Origin: Streptomyces sp. NRRL F-525
GTDB taxonomy: Bacteria > Actinomycetota > Actinomycetes > Streptomycetales > Streptomycetaceae
Assembly (NCBI RefSeq): GCF_000716605.1
Contig: NZ_JNXE01000016.1
Span: 124,001 to 188,000, forward strand
Reading direction: 5' to 3'
Length of the DNA stretch: 64,000 nt
Below the pieces are notes generated by a model. The model saw only the letters and a list, made by a program, of their open reading frames with translations. It was not told the origin of the DNA and made no database searches. A program made the position numbers and the translations under genes. Position 1 is the stretch's first letter; the number at the start of each line of letters is the position of its first letter. Shown piece by piece: positions 50,283-59,539 of the stretch.

Positions 50283-50959
50283 TGCTCAACTCCCAGGTAG
50301 CCGCAGGCGGTTGCGCGGCGCAGTGCCTCCGCCTTGGCGCCCGGCGCGTCCAGCGGGCCGTCGACGAGGCCCGCGAAACCGATCGCGACGCGCTCGCCGC
50401 CGATGGGCAGCAGGCCGACGTCGGCGCTCTCGCCCGGGCCGAAGCGGACGGAGGATCCGGCGGGTACGGCGAGGCGCATGCCGTAGGCCTCGGCGCGGGG
50501 GAAGTCGAGGCGCGGGTTGGCCTCGAAGAAGTGGAAGTGTGAGGTCACGGAGACGGGGACGGTCGCGGTGTTGGTGACCGTGACGCGGACGACGGCCTCG
50601 GGCTCGGCGTGCGGCGGTCCCGGGAGCAGGGCGCCCGGGGCGTCCCCGGCCAGTCCCCCGCCGATCGGGTCGGAGACCACCGCGAGCCGCGAACCGTCGT
50701 CGAAGACGGCCTCGACATGCACCTCGGTGACGACGTCGGCGACGCCCGGGAGGACGTCGTCGGGACCGAGGACGGACCGCGCGCGCTCGATGGCCTCGGC
50801 CAGCCGCCTCCCGTCCCGGGCGGCCTCGCACACCGTGTCCGCGATGAGCGCGGTGGCCTCCGGCACGTTGAGCCGCAGGCCGCGGGCCTTGCGGGCGCGG
50901 GCCAGTTCGGCGGCCGAGAACAGCAGCAGCCGGTCGCGTTCCGTGGGGGTGAGCCTCAT
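50279..50959 (-). CDS. ureAB: Fused urease gamma-beta subunit (UreAB)
   Basis: 226 residues. The first 100 are UreA-like (LTPTERDRLLLFSAAELARARKARG, LNVPEATALIADTV, VLPGVADVVTEVHVEAVFDDG). The rest is UreB-like (VRVTVTNTATVPVSVTSHFHFFEANPRLDF, RLAVPAGSSVRFGPGES). Fusion in the order gamma-beta is known from Helicobacter-type UreA and some actinobacteria. Translationally coupled to ureC. The region upstream has the repeated TCACTCTAA element shared with the divergent permease, suggesting joint control. Confidence 0.9.
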   Translation of the reverse strand: MRLTPTERDRLLLFSAAELARARKARGLRLNVPEATALIADTVCEAARDGRRLAEAIERARSVLGPDDVLPGVADVVTEVHVEAVFDDGSRLAVVSDPIGGGLAGDAPGALLPGPPHAEPEAVVRVTVTNTATVPVSVTSHFHFFEANPRLDFPRAEAYGMRLAVPAGSSVRFGPGESADVGLLPIGGERVAIGFAGLVDGPLDAPGAKAEALRRATACGYLGVEQ

Positions 50960-50972
50960 CCCGTATCCCTCC

Positions 50973-51059
50973 TTTAGAGCATCACTCTAAACCGTAAAAG
51001 CCATATCCGGAATGCTTGACGCGCCACCCTTGCCCGGTTCACATTGAACGTCACTCTAA
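50973..51059. promoter_or_regulatory. Shared control region of ureAB and the NCS1 permease
   Basis: TTTAGAG-CATCA-CTCTAAA (50973-50991) is a 7-bp perfect inverted repeat next to the ureAB start. TCACTCTAA occurs at 50982-50990 and again at 51051-51059, near the permease start. TTGACG at 51016-51021 with TCACAT 17 bases on is a plausible permease promoter. The layout suggests one regulator acting on both divergent transcripts. Confidence 0.55.
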
Positions 51060-51076
51060 GAAAGAGGTGGCCCACC

Positions 51077-52510
51077 ATGCCGATAGAACAGCGCGGAGTC
51101 GACACCGTCCCCGACGCGGAACGCACCAGCGGCCCGCGCGATCTCGTGTCGATCCTGCTCGGCTCCAACCTCTGTCTCGGCGTGATCATCTTCGGCTGGC
51201 TGCCGCCGTCGTTCGGGCTCGGCTGGTGGGCCTCGGTCTCCTCGATCGTCGCGGGCACGGTGGTCGGGACGGTGTTCACGGCCCCGCTCGCGCTGGTCTC
51301 GCTGCGCACCGCGACCAACCTGTCGACGTCGTCCGGCGCCCAGTTCGGGGTACGGGGCCGGCTGGTCGGCTCGGTGGTCGGCCTGCTGCTCGCCCTCGGC
51401 TATACCGCGCTGACCGTATGGATCGGCGGCGATGTGATGGTGGGCGTGCTGGGGCGGCTGTTCGGGCTGCCGGCGGACGGGGTGTCGTACGCCGTCGTGT
51501 ACGCGCTGCTCGCGGCGGCGACCGTGGCGGGGGCGGTGTACGGCTACCGGGTGCTGCTGGCCATGTCCCGCGTGCTGTCCGTCGGCATGACGGCGCTGCT
51601 GGTCCTCGGGGTGATCGCGTACGCCCCGCACTTCACGACCTCCGCGCTGCCGGGGGCGGGCGGGTATCTGCTGGGCGGGTTCTGGCCGACCTGGTGTCTG
51701 GCGACGGTGGCGGCGGGGTTGTCCGGACCGATCGCGTTCATCACCCTGCTCGGGGACTACACGCGCTACATCTCCCCGGCCCGCCACACCTCACGCCGGG
51801 TCCTGCACGCGACCTGGCTCGGGCTGATCGCCGGGCTCCTCGTCCCCCAACTCTTCGGCACGTTCACGGCGTTCGGGGCGCGGGCGGCTCTCGACTACGC
51901 GGGCCCGCTGGTGTCGGCGTCCCCCACCTGGTACCTGGTCCCGCTGCTGCTCGCCGCCTCCGCGGGCTCGGTCGGCAACGCGGGCCTGATGCTCTACTCC
52001 ATGGGCCTCGACCTGGACGCGATCCTGCCCCGCGCGTCCCGGGCCCGGGCCACCTGCGCGGTCGCGGTCGTCGCCATGGCCTGCGTCTTCGTCGGCCACT
52101 ACGCCTGGAACGCCCAGTCCGCGATGACGTCCTTCGTGCTCCTGCTGACGGCGATCGGCACGCCGTGGGCGGTGATCACGCTCATCGGTTTCGTGCGGTG
52201 CGGCGGGATGTACGACGCGGACGCCCTCCAGGTCTTCAACCGCCGCTCCCGGGGCGGGATTTACTGGTTCCGGGCGGGCTGGAACGTCCCGGCGGTGATC
52301 TCCTGGGCGGTGGGCGCGGGGGTCGGTCTGCTGGCGGTGTCCCTGCCGTCGTACGAGGGGCCGTTGCTGTCGTTGACGGGTGGGGTGGACTGCAGCTTCT
52401 TGCTGTCGGGGGTGGTGGGAGGCGTGGTGTACCTCGCGCTGACAGCCGGGCAGGCTTCAGTGCGCCGGCAGCCCCGGCAGGAACTCGCTCGCTCCGAAAG
52501 CAGGCTCTAG
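51077..52510 (+). CDS. NCS1-family permease (cytosine/purine-type)
   Basis: 477 residues from ATG at 51077 with AAAGAGGTGG upstream; an in-frame TTG at 51044 is unlikely. Twelve hydrophobic segments. The early GSNLCLGVIIFGWLPPSFGLGWW and SSGAQFGVRGRL match the CodB/NCS1 pattern of the nucleobase-cation symporters. Substrates in the family include cytosine, allantoin, hydantoins and uracil. Divergence from the urease-like operon with shared repeats points to import of a urea- or ureide-type nitrogen source (inference). The end overlaps the convergent KamA gene by 54 bases. Confidence 0.9.
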   Translation: MPIEQRGVDTVPDAERTSGPRDLVSILLGSNLCLGVIIFGWLPPSFGLGWWASVSSIVAGTVVGTVFTAPLALVSLRTATNLSTSSGAQFGVRGRLVGSVVGLLLALGYTALTVWIGGDVMVGVLGRLFGLPADGVSYAVVYALLAAATVAGAVYGYRVLLAMSRVLSVGMTALLVLGVIAYAPHFTTSALPGAGGYLLGGFWPTWCLATVAAGLSGPIAFITLLGDYTRYISPARHTSRRVLHATWLGLIAGLLVPQLFGTFTAFGARAALDYAGPLVSASPTWYLVPLLLAASAGSVGNAGLMLYSMGLDLDAILPRASRARATCAVAVVAMACVFVGHYAWNAQSAMTSFVLLLTAIGTPWAVITLIGFVRCGGMYDADALQVFNRRSRGGIYWFRAGWNVPAVISWAVGAGVGLLAVSLPSYEGPLLSLTGGVDCSFLLSGVVGGVVYLALTAGQASVRRQPRQELARSESRL

Positions 52511-53776
52511 GTCGGTGAACCAGGTCGCGCTCTCGTCGTAGGCCGCGAAGAACGGGCGGTCCACGAGGGACGGATCGCGGGCCTGGATCAGATGCAGCAC
52601 GAAGACCTTCTCGCCGGCCACCTCCGCGACGCCGTCCACGCAGACCTTGCCCGGCATCGCGGACATGACCGGGCCGCGGACCGTGCGGGCGAGGCCGGAG
52701 ACGCGGGCGTAGGCGTCGCGGAAGATCTGGTGGCCGCGGGCCAGGGGGACGCCGAAGTAGCCCTGGGGGCCGGTGTCGCGCTCCACGAACTGGTAGTACG
52801 GCACCGCGCCGAGCGTGGTCGTCTCGTCCCACAGCTCGGCCCAGGCCTCGGCGCTGTCGTTGATGCCGGCCACCAGCGGGCCCTGGCAGCGGATCACGGC
52901 GCCCGTGCCCCGCACCCGGCGCATCGCGTCCCGGACGACCGGCGGGCGCAGTTCCTGCGGGTGGGTGAAGTGGGCCATCAGGGCCAGGTGACGGCCGCTC
53001 GCCACCACCTTCTCGAAGAGGCGCAGCAGGTCGTCGGCGTCCCGGTCGGTGGTGAAGCGGTACGGCCAGAAGGCGAGGGACTTGGTGCCGATACGGATCG
53101 AGCGGATCGTGTCGATCTCCAGGAGGGGATCGACGTAGCGGCGCAGCACCTCGGTGCTCATCACCAGCGGGTCGCCGCCCGTGATCAGCGCGCTGGTGAC
53201 CTCGGGGTGGGCCCGGAGATAGGCGCTGGTCATGCCGATGTCGTCGGTGGCGATGCGGAGTTCGGACTCGCCGACGAACTGGGGCCAGCGGAAGCAGTAC
53301 GTGCAGTAGGCGTGGCAGGTCTGGCCCTGGCGCGGGAAGATCAGCACCGTCTCGGGGTACTTGTGCTGGAGCCCTTCCAGGCGCTCGCCCTCGTGCACAG
53401 GCACGTTGGCGTCGAGCTGGCCCGAGGGGTGCGGGTTCAGCTTCATCCTGATCTCGTGGGCCGCGCGCAGGACTTCGGCCTTGGGCGCCTCCTGGGAGAG
53501 GAGGTCCGCCATCTGCTTGAGGTCCGGCTCGGGCAACATCCCGGCCTGCGGGAACGTCAGCCGGAAGATCGGGTCGTCGGGCACCGCCGACCAGTCGATC
53601 AGCTCGTCGACGACATAGGTGTTCGTACGGAACGGCAGGACCGAGGAGACGGCCCGCAGGTCGAGCCGTTCGGTGGCCGACAGGGGCACGCGTTGCAGCA
53701 GGCCGTCCAGGTCGCGGGGCGTGAAGGCGCGGAATCTGGGGCTCGTGCGTGGAGCGGGGTGGTGCGCCGAACTCAT
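52457..53776 (-). CDS. KamA-family radical SAM protein (lysine 2,3-aminomutase-like)
   Basis: 439 residues. The radical-SAM 4Fe-4S motif is CHAYCTYCFRW near residue 153 (CxxxCxxC). Conserved KamA features follow: LITGGDPLVMSTEVLRRY, IRIGTKSLAFWPYRF, MAHFTHPQEL, and the PLP-binding Lys expected in SAMPGKVCVDG. The length is close to lysine 2,3-aminomutase. The substrate could be lysine, glutamate or a peptide-bound residue; the sequence does not decide. It is encoded 14 bases after the unrecognised membrane protein at 53791, with which it appears to form a pair. Confidence 0.9.
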   Translation of the reverse strand: MSSAHHPAPRTSPRFRAFTPRDLDGLLQRVPLSATERLDLRAVSSVLPFRTNTYVVDELIDWSAVPDDPIFRLTFPQAGMLPEPDLKQMADLLSQEAPKAEVLRAAHEIRMKLNPHPSGQLDANVPVHEGERLEGLQHKYPETVLIFPRQGQTCHAYCTYCFRWPQFVGESELRIATDDIGMTSAYLRAHPEVTSALITGGDPLVMSTEVLRRYVDPLLEIDTIRSIRIGTKSLAFWPYRFTTDRDADDLLRLFEKVVASGRHLALMAHFTHPQELRPPVVRDAMRRVRGTGAVIRCQGPLVAGINDSAEAWAELWDETTTLGAVPYYQFVERDTGPQGYFGVPLARGHQIFRDAYARVSGLARTVRGPVMSAMPGKVCVDGVAEVAGEKVFVLHLIQARDPSLVDRPFFAAYDESATWFTDLEPAFGASEFLPGLPAH

Positions 53777-53790
53777 ATGTGCCAGGGCCT

Positions 53791-54897
53791 CTATTCCGTG
53801 ACCAGGACCGCCGGCCGCAATTCGACGAATGCGGTCGCCGACGCATCGTACTTCTCCGCGAAGTGCTGTCTCAGCAGCTCATGCAGGTCGCTCTCGTCGT
53901 CCACGACGATCAGTTCGTGAGCACCCGGCACGGTCAGGTTCTCGCTGTACGCGGAGAGTTGGTCGAGGCGGTGGCGTGCCATGTAGGAGACGAGGTCGTG
54001 CCCGGCGACATACGGGCTGTCGTCCACGTAGACGAAGCGGCAGGTGAACTCCCGGCGGCCGTCGGTCGCGTCGACGAGGGTGACCGGCAGATGGGTGAAC
54101 CGGTCCATCGGCTTGCTCTGCTCCCACAGTTCGTCGAAGCGCTGCTCGACGAAGGCGCCGAGCGGGGAGCGGACGGCGACCTCGAGCTGGACGCCCTCGC
54201 CGGAGAGGCGGCCGACGGTGAGGAAGGAGACCAGGGAGCGTTCGTCCCAGCGGTAGAGGGTCACACCGGGCGAGGTCGAGCAGAGCCGGACTTCGAGGAA
54301 CTGGCGTGCGGTGTCGTCGAGTCGGCGCGCGAACTGGCTGAGTGTGCGCAGGTTGCGCAGGATGTCGCGGCGGATGTCGGCGCCGTGTTCGCCCAGTTCG
54401 CGGCCGCGCAGGATGACGGCGAGCGAGTCGGGGTCCAGGAGCAGGATCTGCACCCGGGCGCCGTGCGCGGTGGCGGATCTGATGCCGCGGAAGAGGCGTT
54501 CGGAGTACTGCGGGCCGAACAGGTTGGAGAAGGTGTCGAGGACCTTGACGTTCGACGTCGAGCCGTAGACCTGGGCGCTGAACCACTCGTAGTCGAGCCG
54601 GGTGTGTTCGCGGACCCGGCCCTCCTGGGCGCGGGAGATCAGCGGGCCGATCACGAAGACGGTGATGACGACGCCGACGATGTCGGTGCCCAGGTTGAGG
54701 GCGAGGTTCTCGCCGTAGTTGTCCATGCGCTTGGCGAACCACAGCAACAGGCCCGCGCAGGCGGCGAGCAGGACGAGCACGGTGAGGCTCTGGGGGCGGC
54801 GCGGGGTCCGTAACGTGCGCAGCAGCCAGCGCAGTCGCGGTATCGGCCCACCACTCACCCGCGTCCCCTCCCCCGTGACCCCGTGGCTCTGATGCAT
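53791..54897 (-). CDS. Unrecognised membrane-anchored protein paired with the KamA-like enzyme
   Basis: 368 residues. Two TM helices near 38-55 (LTVLVLLAACAGLLLWF) and 68-88 (DIVGVVITVFVIGPLIS), then about 270 cytoplasmic residues. A Rossmann/PLD-like stretch VKVLDTFSNLFG...GARVQILLLDPDS suggests a domain of the DUF5919/phospholipase-D-like kind, but I cannot confirm catalytic motifs. Conserved blocks include RRDILRNLRTLSQFARRL and FTCRFVYVDDSPYVAG. It ends immediately before the KamA gene (14 bases), so they are cotranscribed. No function is assigned. Confidence 0.65.
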   Translation of the reverse strand: MHQSHGVTGEGTRVSGGPIPRLRWLLRTLRTPRRPQSLTVLVLLAACAGLLLWFAKRMDNYGENLALNLGTDIVGVVITVFVIGPLISRAQEGRVREHTRLDYEWFSAQVYGSTSNVKVLDTFSNLFGPQYSERLFRGIRSATAHGARVQILLLDPDSLAVILRGRELGEHGADIRRDILRNLRTLSQFARRLDDTARQFLEVRLCSTSPGVTLYRWDERSLVSFLTVGRLSGEGVQLEVAVRSPLGAFVEQRFDELWEQSKPMDRFTHLPVTLVDATDGRREFTCRFVYVDDSPYVAGHDLVSYMARHRLDQLSAYSENLTVPGAHELIVVDDESDLHELLRQHFAEKYDASATAFVELRPAVLVTE

Positions 54898-54978
54898 GTC
54901 CTGCGGAATCAGTGGATACCCGCACGGGGGAGGCGATACGCGTCGAACCGACGTCCGGCGCTCGACCGGGAGTCGGGG

Positions 54979-56067
54979 CTAGCCGAGCCGGTGCATCCAG
55001 CCGTGCTTGTCGGCGGTGTCGCCGCGCTGGATGTCGAGGAGTGCCGAGCGGAGCTTCAGCGTGACCTCGCCCGGCTCACCGGCGGACTGCTGCCACTCCG
55101 CGCCGGTGCGCTTGACCGTGCCGACCGGGGTGATGACCGCGGCCGTACCGCAGGCGAAGACCTCCGTCAGGGTGCCGTTCTCGGAGTCGCGCTGCCACTG
55201 GTCGATGGAGATCCGGCCCTCCTCGGGGGTGTAGCCGAGGTCGCGGGCCAGGGTGAGGAGGGAGTCGCGGGTGACGCCCTCCAGGATCGAGCCCGTGAGG
55301 GTGGGGGTGACGATCCGGTCGCCGTACACGAAGTACAGGTTCATCCCGCCGAGTTCCTCGACCCACTTGCGCTCGACCGCGTCGAGGTAGCAGACCTGGG
55401 CGCAGCCCTGCTCGGCGGCCTCGGCCTGGGCGAGGAGGGACGCGGCGTAGTTGCCGCCGGTCTTGGCGTCGCCCATGCCGCCGGGGACGGCGCGGACGTG
55501 GTCCTCGGAGACCCAGATGGAGACGGGCTTCACGCCGCCGGGGAAGTACGCGCCGGCCGGGGAGGCGATGACCAGGAAGAGGTACTCGTTGGCGGGCTTC
55601 ACGCCCAGGCCGACCTCGGTCGCGATCATGAACGGGCGCAGGTACAGCGACTCCTCGCCGCCGTGCGCCGGGACCCAGTCGCGGTCCTGCTGGACCAGCA
55701 CGTCACAGGCCTCGATGAACGTCTCGACCGGCAGCTCGGGCATGCCGAGGCGGCGGGCGGAGGTCTGGAAGCGGCGGGCGTTCTTCTCGGGGCGGAAGGT
55801 GGCGACGGAGCCGTCGGCCTGCCGGTACGCCTTGAGGCCCTCGAAGATCTCCTGCGCGTAGTGCAGGGTCATGTTCGCGGGATCGAGGGAGAGCGGGCCG
55901 TAGGGCACGAGCTGGCCGTCGTGCCAGCCGCGGCCCTCGGTCCACTTGATCGTCACCATGTGGTCGGTGAAGTGGCGGCCGAACCCGGGGTTCGTCAGAA
56001 TCGCGTCGCGCTCGGCGGCGGAGAGTGGCGAGGCCGAGGGCTTGAGCTCGATCGTGGGCGTCGTCAT
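54979..56067 (-). CDS. ilvE: Branched-chain amino acid aminotransferase
   Basis: 362 residues from ATG at 56067 with GAAGGA upstream. Fold-type IV PLP enzyme: [41 protein letters not shown]. The PLP Lys lies in [18 protein letters not shown], followed by [13 protein letters not shown] and [16 protein letters not shown]. It catalyses the last step of Val, Leu and Ile synthesis and the first of their breakdown. Same strand as leuB 260 bases upstream, but a strong terminator lies between them. Confidence 0.95.
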   Translation of the reverse strand: MTTPTIELKPSASPLSAAERDAILTNPGFGRHFTDHMVTIKWTEGRGWHDGQLVPYGPLSLDPANMTLHYAQEIFEGLKAYRQADGSVATFRPEKNARRFQTSARRLGMPELPVETFIEACDVLVQQDRDWVPAHGGEESLYLRPFMIATEVGLGVKPANEYLFLVIASPAGAYFPGGVKPVSIWVSEDHVRAVPGGMGDAKTGGNYAASLLAQAEAAEQGCAQVCYLDAVERKWVEELGGMNLYFVYGDRIVTPTLTGSILEGVTRDSLLTLARDLGYTPEEGRISIDQWQRDSENGTLTEVFACGTAAVITPVGTVKRTGAEWQQSAGEPGEVTLKLRSALLDIQRGDTADKHGWMHRLG

Positions 56068-56252
56068 GAGTGGTTGTCCTTCACCGGTTGTGTGTGACGG
56101 GCCGCGCTCACGCCCTCGACTGCCAGTGGCCAGTGTTAGGACGTCCGAGCATTGCCTCATTCCGCGGCTCCGCGTTCGATTATCGCGCGAGGTGGACCGT
56201 GGACGAAAACGGCGTGAATGCGACCCAGGGATGATGGTGGCACCCGGCGGGG

Positions 56253-56293
56253 ACGTAAGAAAAGCCGCCGGGTGCGGTTGCGACCCGGCGGCT
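56253..56293 (-). terminator. Terminator after leuB
   Basis: 11-bp stem AGCCGCCGGGT/ACCCGGCGGCT (56263-56273 with 56283-56293), loop 9, followed on the minus strand by TTTTCTTACG. It starts about 38 bases after the leuB stop and so separates leuB from ilvE. Confidence 0.85.
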
Positions 56294-56330
56294 TCGAAAT
56301 ACTGCGTGAGTTTTTCGAGTGGCGGCGGGG

Positions 56331-57374
56331 TCAGCCGGCTACTCGTACGGTCAGCGCGTCGCCGATTTCCGACGTGCTGCGCGCGGGCTTGCCGGTGCGG
56401 TCCGCGAGGTCGGCGGAGACGGCGTCCTCGATGCGGACGGCCTCGGACTCGTAGCCGAGGTGGCGCAGCAGGAGGGCGACGGACAGGACCGTGGCGGTGG
56501 GGTCGGCCTTGCCCTGGCCCGCGATGTCGGGCGCCGAGCCGTGCACGGGCTCGAACATCGAGGGGAACTCGCCGGACGGGTTGATGTTCCCGCTCGCGGC
56601 GACGCCGATGCCGCCGGAGACGGCCGCGGCGAGGTCGGTGATGATGTCGCCGAAGAGGTTGTCGGTGACGATCACGTCGAAGCGGGCCGGGTCGGTGACG
56701 AGGTAGATCGTCGCCGCGTCCACGTGGATGTAATCGGTGCTGACCTCGGGGAACTCGGCCGCGACCTTGTTGAAGACGTTCGTCCACAGGTGGCCCGCGA
56801 AGGTCAGCACGTTGTTCTTGTGGACCAGCGTGAGCTTCTTGCGCGGGCGGGCCTGGGCGCGGGCGAAGGCGTCGCGGACGACGCGCTCGACACCGAAGGC
56901 CGTGTTGACGGAGACCTCGGTGGCGACCTCGTGCTCGGTGCCCTTGCGGATCGTGCCGCCGTTGCCGGTGTACGGGCCCTCGGTGCCCTCGCGGATGACG
57001 ACGAAGTCGATCTCCGGCTCACCGGCGAGCGGGGTCGCGACTCCCGGGAGCAGCTTGCTCGGCCGCAGGTTGACGTGGTGGTCGAAGGCGAAGCGGAGCT
57101 TCAGCAGGAAGCCGCGCTCCAGCACCCCGGACGGAACGCTCGGGTCACCGATCGCGCCCAGCAGGATCGCGTCGTGCTGCTTCAGCGCGGCCAGGTCGGC
57201 GTCGGTGAGGGTCTCACCGGTGGCGTGGTAGCGCCGGGCGCCGAAGTCGAACTCCTTGGTCTCCAGCTTCACATCCTGCGGAAGGACGGCGGAGAGGACT
57301 TTCAGACCTTCGGCCACGACTTCCTGACCGATGCCGTCACCGGGGATCACTGCGAGATCGATGCTGCGAGACAT
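56331..57374 (-). CDS. leuB: 3-isopropylmalate dehydrogenase
   Basis: 347 residues from ATG at 57374. NAD-dependent beta-decarboxylating dehydrogenase: [15 protein letters not shown] at the start. Then come the substrate-site Arg cluster ([19 protein letters not shown]), the catalytic [15 protein letters not shown] segment, and the NAD/metal Asp motifs ([27 protein letters not shown]). It closes with [20 protein letters not shown]. It acts in leucine synthesis and, with citramalate-derived substrate, in the CimA isoleucine route. Confidence 0.96.
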   Translation of the reverse strand: MSRSIDLAVIPGDGIGQEVVAEGLKVLSAVLPQDVKLETKEFDFGARRYHATGETLTDADLAALKQHDAILLGAIGDPSVPSGVLERGFLLKLRFAFDHHVNLRPSKLLPGVATPLAGEPEIDFVVIREGTEGPYTGNGGTIRKGTEHEVATEVSVNTAFGVERVVRDAFARAQARPRKKLTLVHKNNVLTFAGHLWTNVFNKVAAEFPEVSTDYIHVDAATIYLVTDPARFDVIVTDNLFGDIITDLAAAVSGGIGVAASGNINPSGEFPSMFEPVHGSAPDIAGQGKADPTATVLSVALLLRHLGYESEAVRIEDAVSADLADRTGKPARSTSEIGDALTVRVAG

Positions 57375-57465
57375 GCCCGCCACCGTACTCCGCGTCCCAT
57401 GGGATGACACCGGGTGTCCATGATGCGGACGGGATTCGGCCCGCTCCCGGGCGCCGATATCGGCC

Positions 57466-57487
57466 GTTCGACGTACGTTCACCCTTA
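57466..57487 (+). promoter_or_regulatory. Candidate PHO box upstream of the phosphatase gene
   Basis: Two adjacent 11-base direct-repeat units, GTTCGACGTAC (57466-57476) and GTTCACCCTTA (57477-57487). The second matches the Streptomyces PhoP unit GTTCACC well, the first partly. The 40-base distance to the phosphatase ATG is suitable for activation. Confidence 0.5.
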
Positions 57488-57527
57488 CGCATGGCCCGCG
57501 TTGGACTTCTAGGGGAGCTTCATCGAC

Positions 57528-59087
57528 ATGGAGACACCTGACGTCGGCATCCCGGAACACCTCGCGGTCCGGATGAGCATGGCCGAGCAGTACGAGTACC
57601 TGCGCACGAAGCTGTCCCGGCGCCGGACGCTGGTGACGGCGGGCGCGGTGGCGGCGGGGGGCCTGCTGGCGGGGTGTGGCGGTACGGGGACGAGCGATCA
57701 AAAGGGGACCGCCCCCGCCACCTCCAAGGTGCCCGGCGCGGTGGTCACCCCCTTCGGCCGCCATCTCGCCTTCGGCGCCGACCCGAAGACGGCGATGCGG
57801 ATCTCCTGGCAGGTCCCGTTCGCGGTCAAGAAGCCGTACGTACGGGTGGGGTTGAAGCCGGACGACCTGAGCCGCCGGATCACCGCCGAGGTCCGCGACC
57901 TGCACACGCCGGGCCTGACAGGCGTCCGCTCGGCCGTCGAGCAGTACTACGTCCACGCGGCCCTGGACGACCTCCGGCCCGGCACGACGTACTACTACGG
58001 CGTCGGCCACCAGGGCTTCGACCCGGCGGCGCCGCAACACCGCTCGACCATCGGGGAGTTCCGCACCGCACCGGCGAACCCCGGGAAGTTCGTGTTCACG
58101 GCCTTCGGCGACCAGGGCGTGAGCAACGCGGCCGCCGCCAACGACCACGTCGTCCTGCGCGAGAACCCCGCCTTCCATCTCCACGCCGGCGACATCTGCT
58201 ACGCCGACACCAACGGCCTCGGCAAGAAGACGGACGGCTACGACCCGACGTACTGGAACCTGTTCCTCAAGCAGAACGAGCCCGTCTCCCGCTCCGTCCC
58301 GTGGATGGTGACGACCGGCAACCACGACATGGAGGCCTGGTACTCCCCCGACGGCTACGGCGGCCAGCTCGCCCGCTGGTCCCTCCCGGAGAACGGCTTC
58401 GACCCGAAGCACGCGCCCGGCGTGTACTCCTTCGTCTACGGCAACGTCGGCGTCGTGGCCCTCGACGCGAACGACGTGTCGTACGAGATCACCGCCAACC
58501 TCGGTTACACCGGTGGGAAGCAGACGAAGTGGCTGGACGGCAGGCTGCGTGAGCTGCGGGCGACGAAGGGGGTCGACTTCGTCGTCGTCTTCTTCCACCA
58601 CTGCGCGTACTCGACCTCGTCGCACGCGTCGGAGGGCGGGGTGCGGGCGGAGTGGCTGCCGCTGTTCGCGAAGCACCAGGTGGACCTGGTGATCAACGGG
58701 CACAACCACGTGTACGAGCGCACCGACGCGATCAAGAACGGCAAGGTGGGCAGGTCCGTCCCGATCGGCGCGTCGACCGATCCGACGAAGGACGGGATCG
58801 TCTACGTCACGGCGGGCGGCGGCGGGCGCGATCTGTACGGCTTCCCGGCGGGCGTCAAGGAGAGCTACGAGGGGCACGTCACGCGGCACGGGACGGTCGA
58901 CACCGTGCGGTGGGAGAAGGGCCAGCACACGCAGGCGGAGACGGTGGAGTGGTCGCGGGTGCGCTACCGGGGTTTCTCGCTGCTCTCGGTGGAGGCGGAG
59001 AGCGGGAGCACGCCCCGGCTCAAGGTGTCGGCCCTCGACGGGAACGGCAAGCGCATCGATCACTTCGAGGTGCGGCGCGGTCACTGA
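57528..59087 (+). CDS. TAT-secreted lipoprotein phosphatase (purple acid phosphatase/metallophosphoesterase type)
   Basis: 519 residues, ATG at 57528, GGGGAG 10 bases upstream. A TAT signal follows an N-terminal extension ([16 protein letters not shown]) with lipobox LLAGC near 47. A fibronectin-like N-terminal domain precedes the metallophosphoesterase with [43 protein letters not shown] and [11 protein letters not shown], which supply the two-metal site. Similar Streptomyces enzymes are phosphatases or phospholipase D-like phosphodiesterases. A candidate PHO box upstream suggests induction by phosphate starvation. Confidence 0.92.
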   Translation: METPDVGIPEHLAVRMSMAEQYEYLRTKLSRRRTLVTAGAVAAGGLLAGCGGTGTSDQKGTAPATSKVPGAVVTPFGRHLAFGADPKTAMRISWQVPFAVKKPYVRVGLKPDDLSRRITAEVRDLHTPGLTGVRSAVEQYYVHAALDDLRPGTTYYYGVGHQGFDPAAPQHRSTIGEFRTAPANPGKFVFTAFGDQGVSNAAAANDHVVLRENPAFHLHAGDICYADTNGLGKKTDGYDPTYWNLFLKQNEPVSRSVPWMVTTGNHDMEAWYSPDGYGGQLARWSLPENGFDPKHAPGVYSFVYGNVGVVALDANDVSYEITANLGYTGGKQTKWLDGRLRELRATKGVDFVVVFFHHCAYSTSSHASEGGVRAEWLPLFAKHQVDLVINGHNHVYERTDAIKNGKVGRSVPIGASTDPTKDGIVYVTAGGGGRDLYGFPAGVKESYEGHVTRHGTVDTVRWEKGQHTQAETVEWSRVRYRGFSLLSVEAESGSTPRLKVSALDGNGKRIDHFEVRRGH

Positions 59088-59100
59088 GACCGCGCCGCAC
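59070..59100 (+). terminator. Hairpin across the phosphatase stop codon
   Basis: 13-bp perfect stem GTGCGGCGCGGTC (59070-59082) with GACCGCGCCGCAC (59088-59100), loop ACTGA. It covers the TGA at 59085-59087. It probably ends transcription without a U tract; no other terminator follows before the convergent small gene. Confidence 0.65.
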
Positions 59101-59145
59101 CCCGTGCGGGCGCGGCTCCCGGCTAATGGGTGGTGCTGCTGCGGC

Positions 59146-59277
59146 TCAGTGGCCGGTCTCGCCGCCGTTGTCCCGGCGGTCGAGGGCGCGCTGGAGGGCG
59201 GCGGCGGCGTTCTTGCGCTCGGACTCGCTCGCGCGGGACACGTGGCGGACGCGGGGGCGGACGGTCGTCTCGGCCAT
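59146..59277 (-). CDS. 43-residue conserved small protein
   Basis: ATG at 59277 with GGAG ten bases upstream. It starts [20 protein letters not shown] and ends [11 protein letters not shown]. Charged helix, no signal peptide or membrane segment. From memory a nearly identical small protein lies at the same place next to leuB in other streptomycetes, so it is a real gene. Function unknown. Confidence 0.7.
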   Translation of the reverse strand: MAETTVRPRVRHVSRASESERKNAAAALQRALDRRDNGGETGH

Positions 59278-59539
59278 GGAGAACCGACTCCTTCGATAAT
59301 TCCTGGAGTACTGAAGGGGGTTACGAGACGCCGGAAGAGACGGGGAGCGACGAACTACAGGGGTTGCCTGCACGGTGTCCGGCTCACGACCGCCATTCGC
59401 TTGGTCTAGCGAGACGTTCGGCTCCTACAAAGCTAGGACAGGACCGCGCATCTGTCTCCACAATTACTCGGACTTCCTACTATCTGAGACGGTGAAACGA
59501 GTCACACGCGCCTGACCTGGACTTATGTGATCCGGCCCG

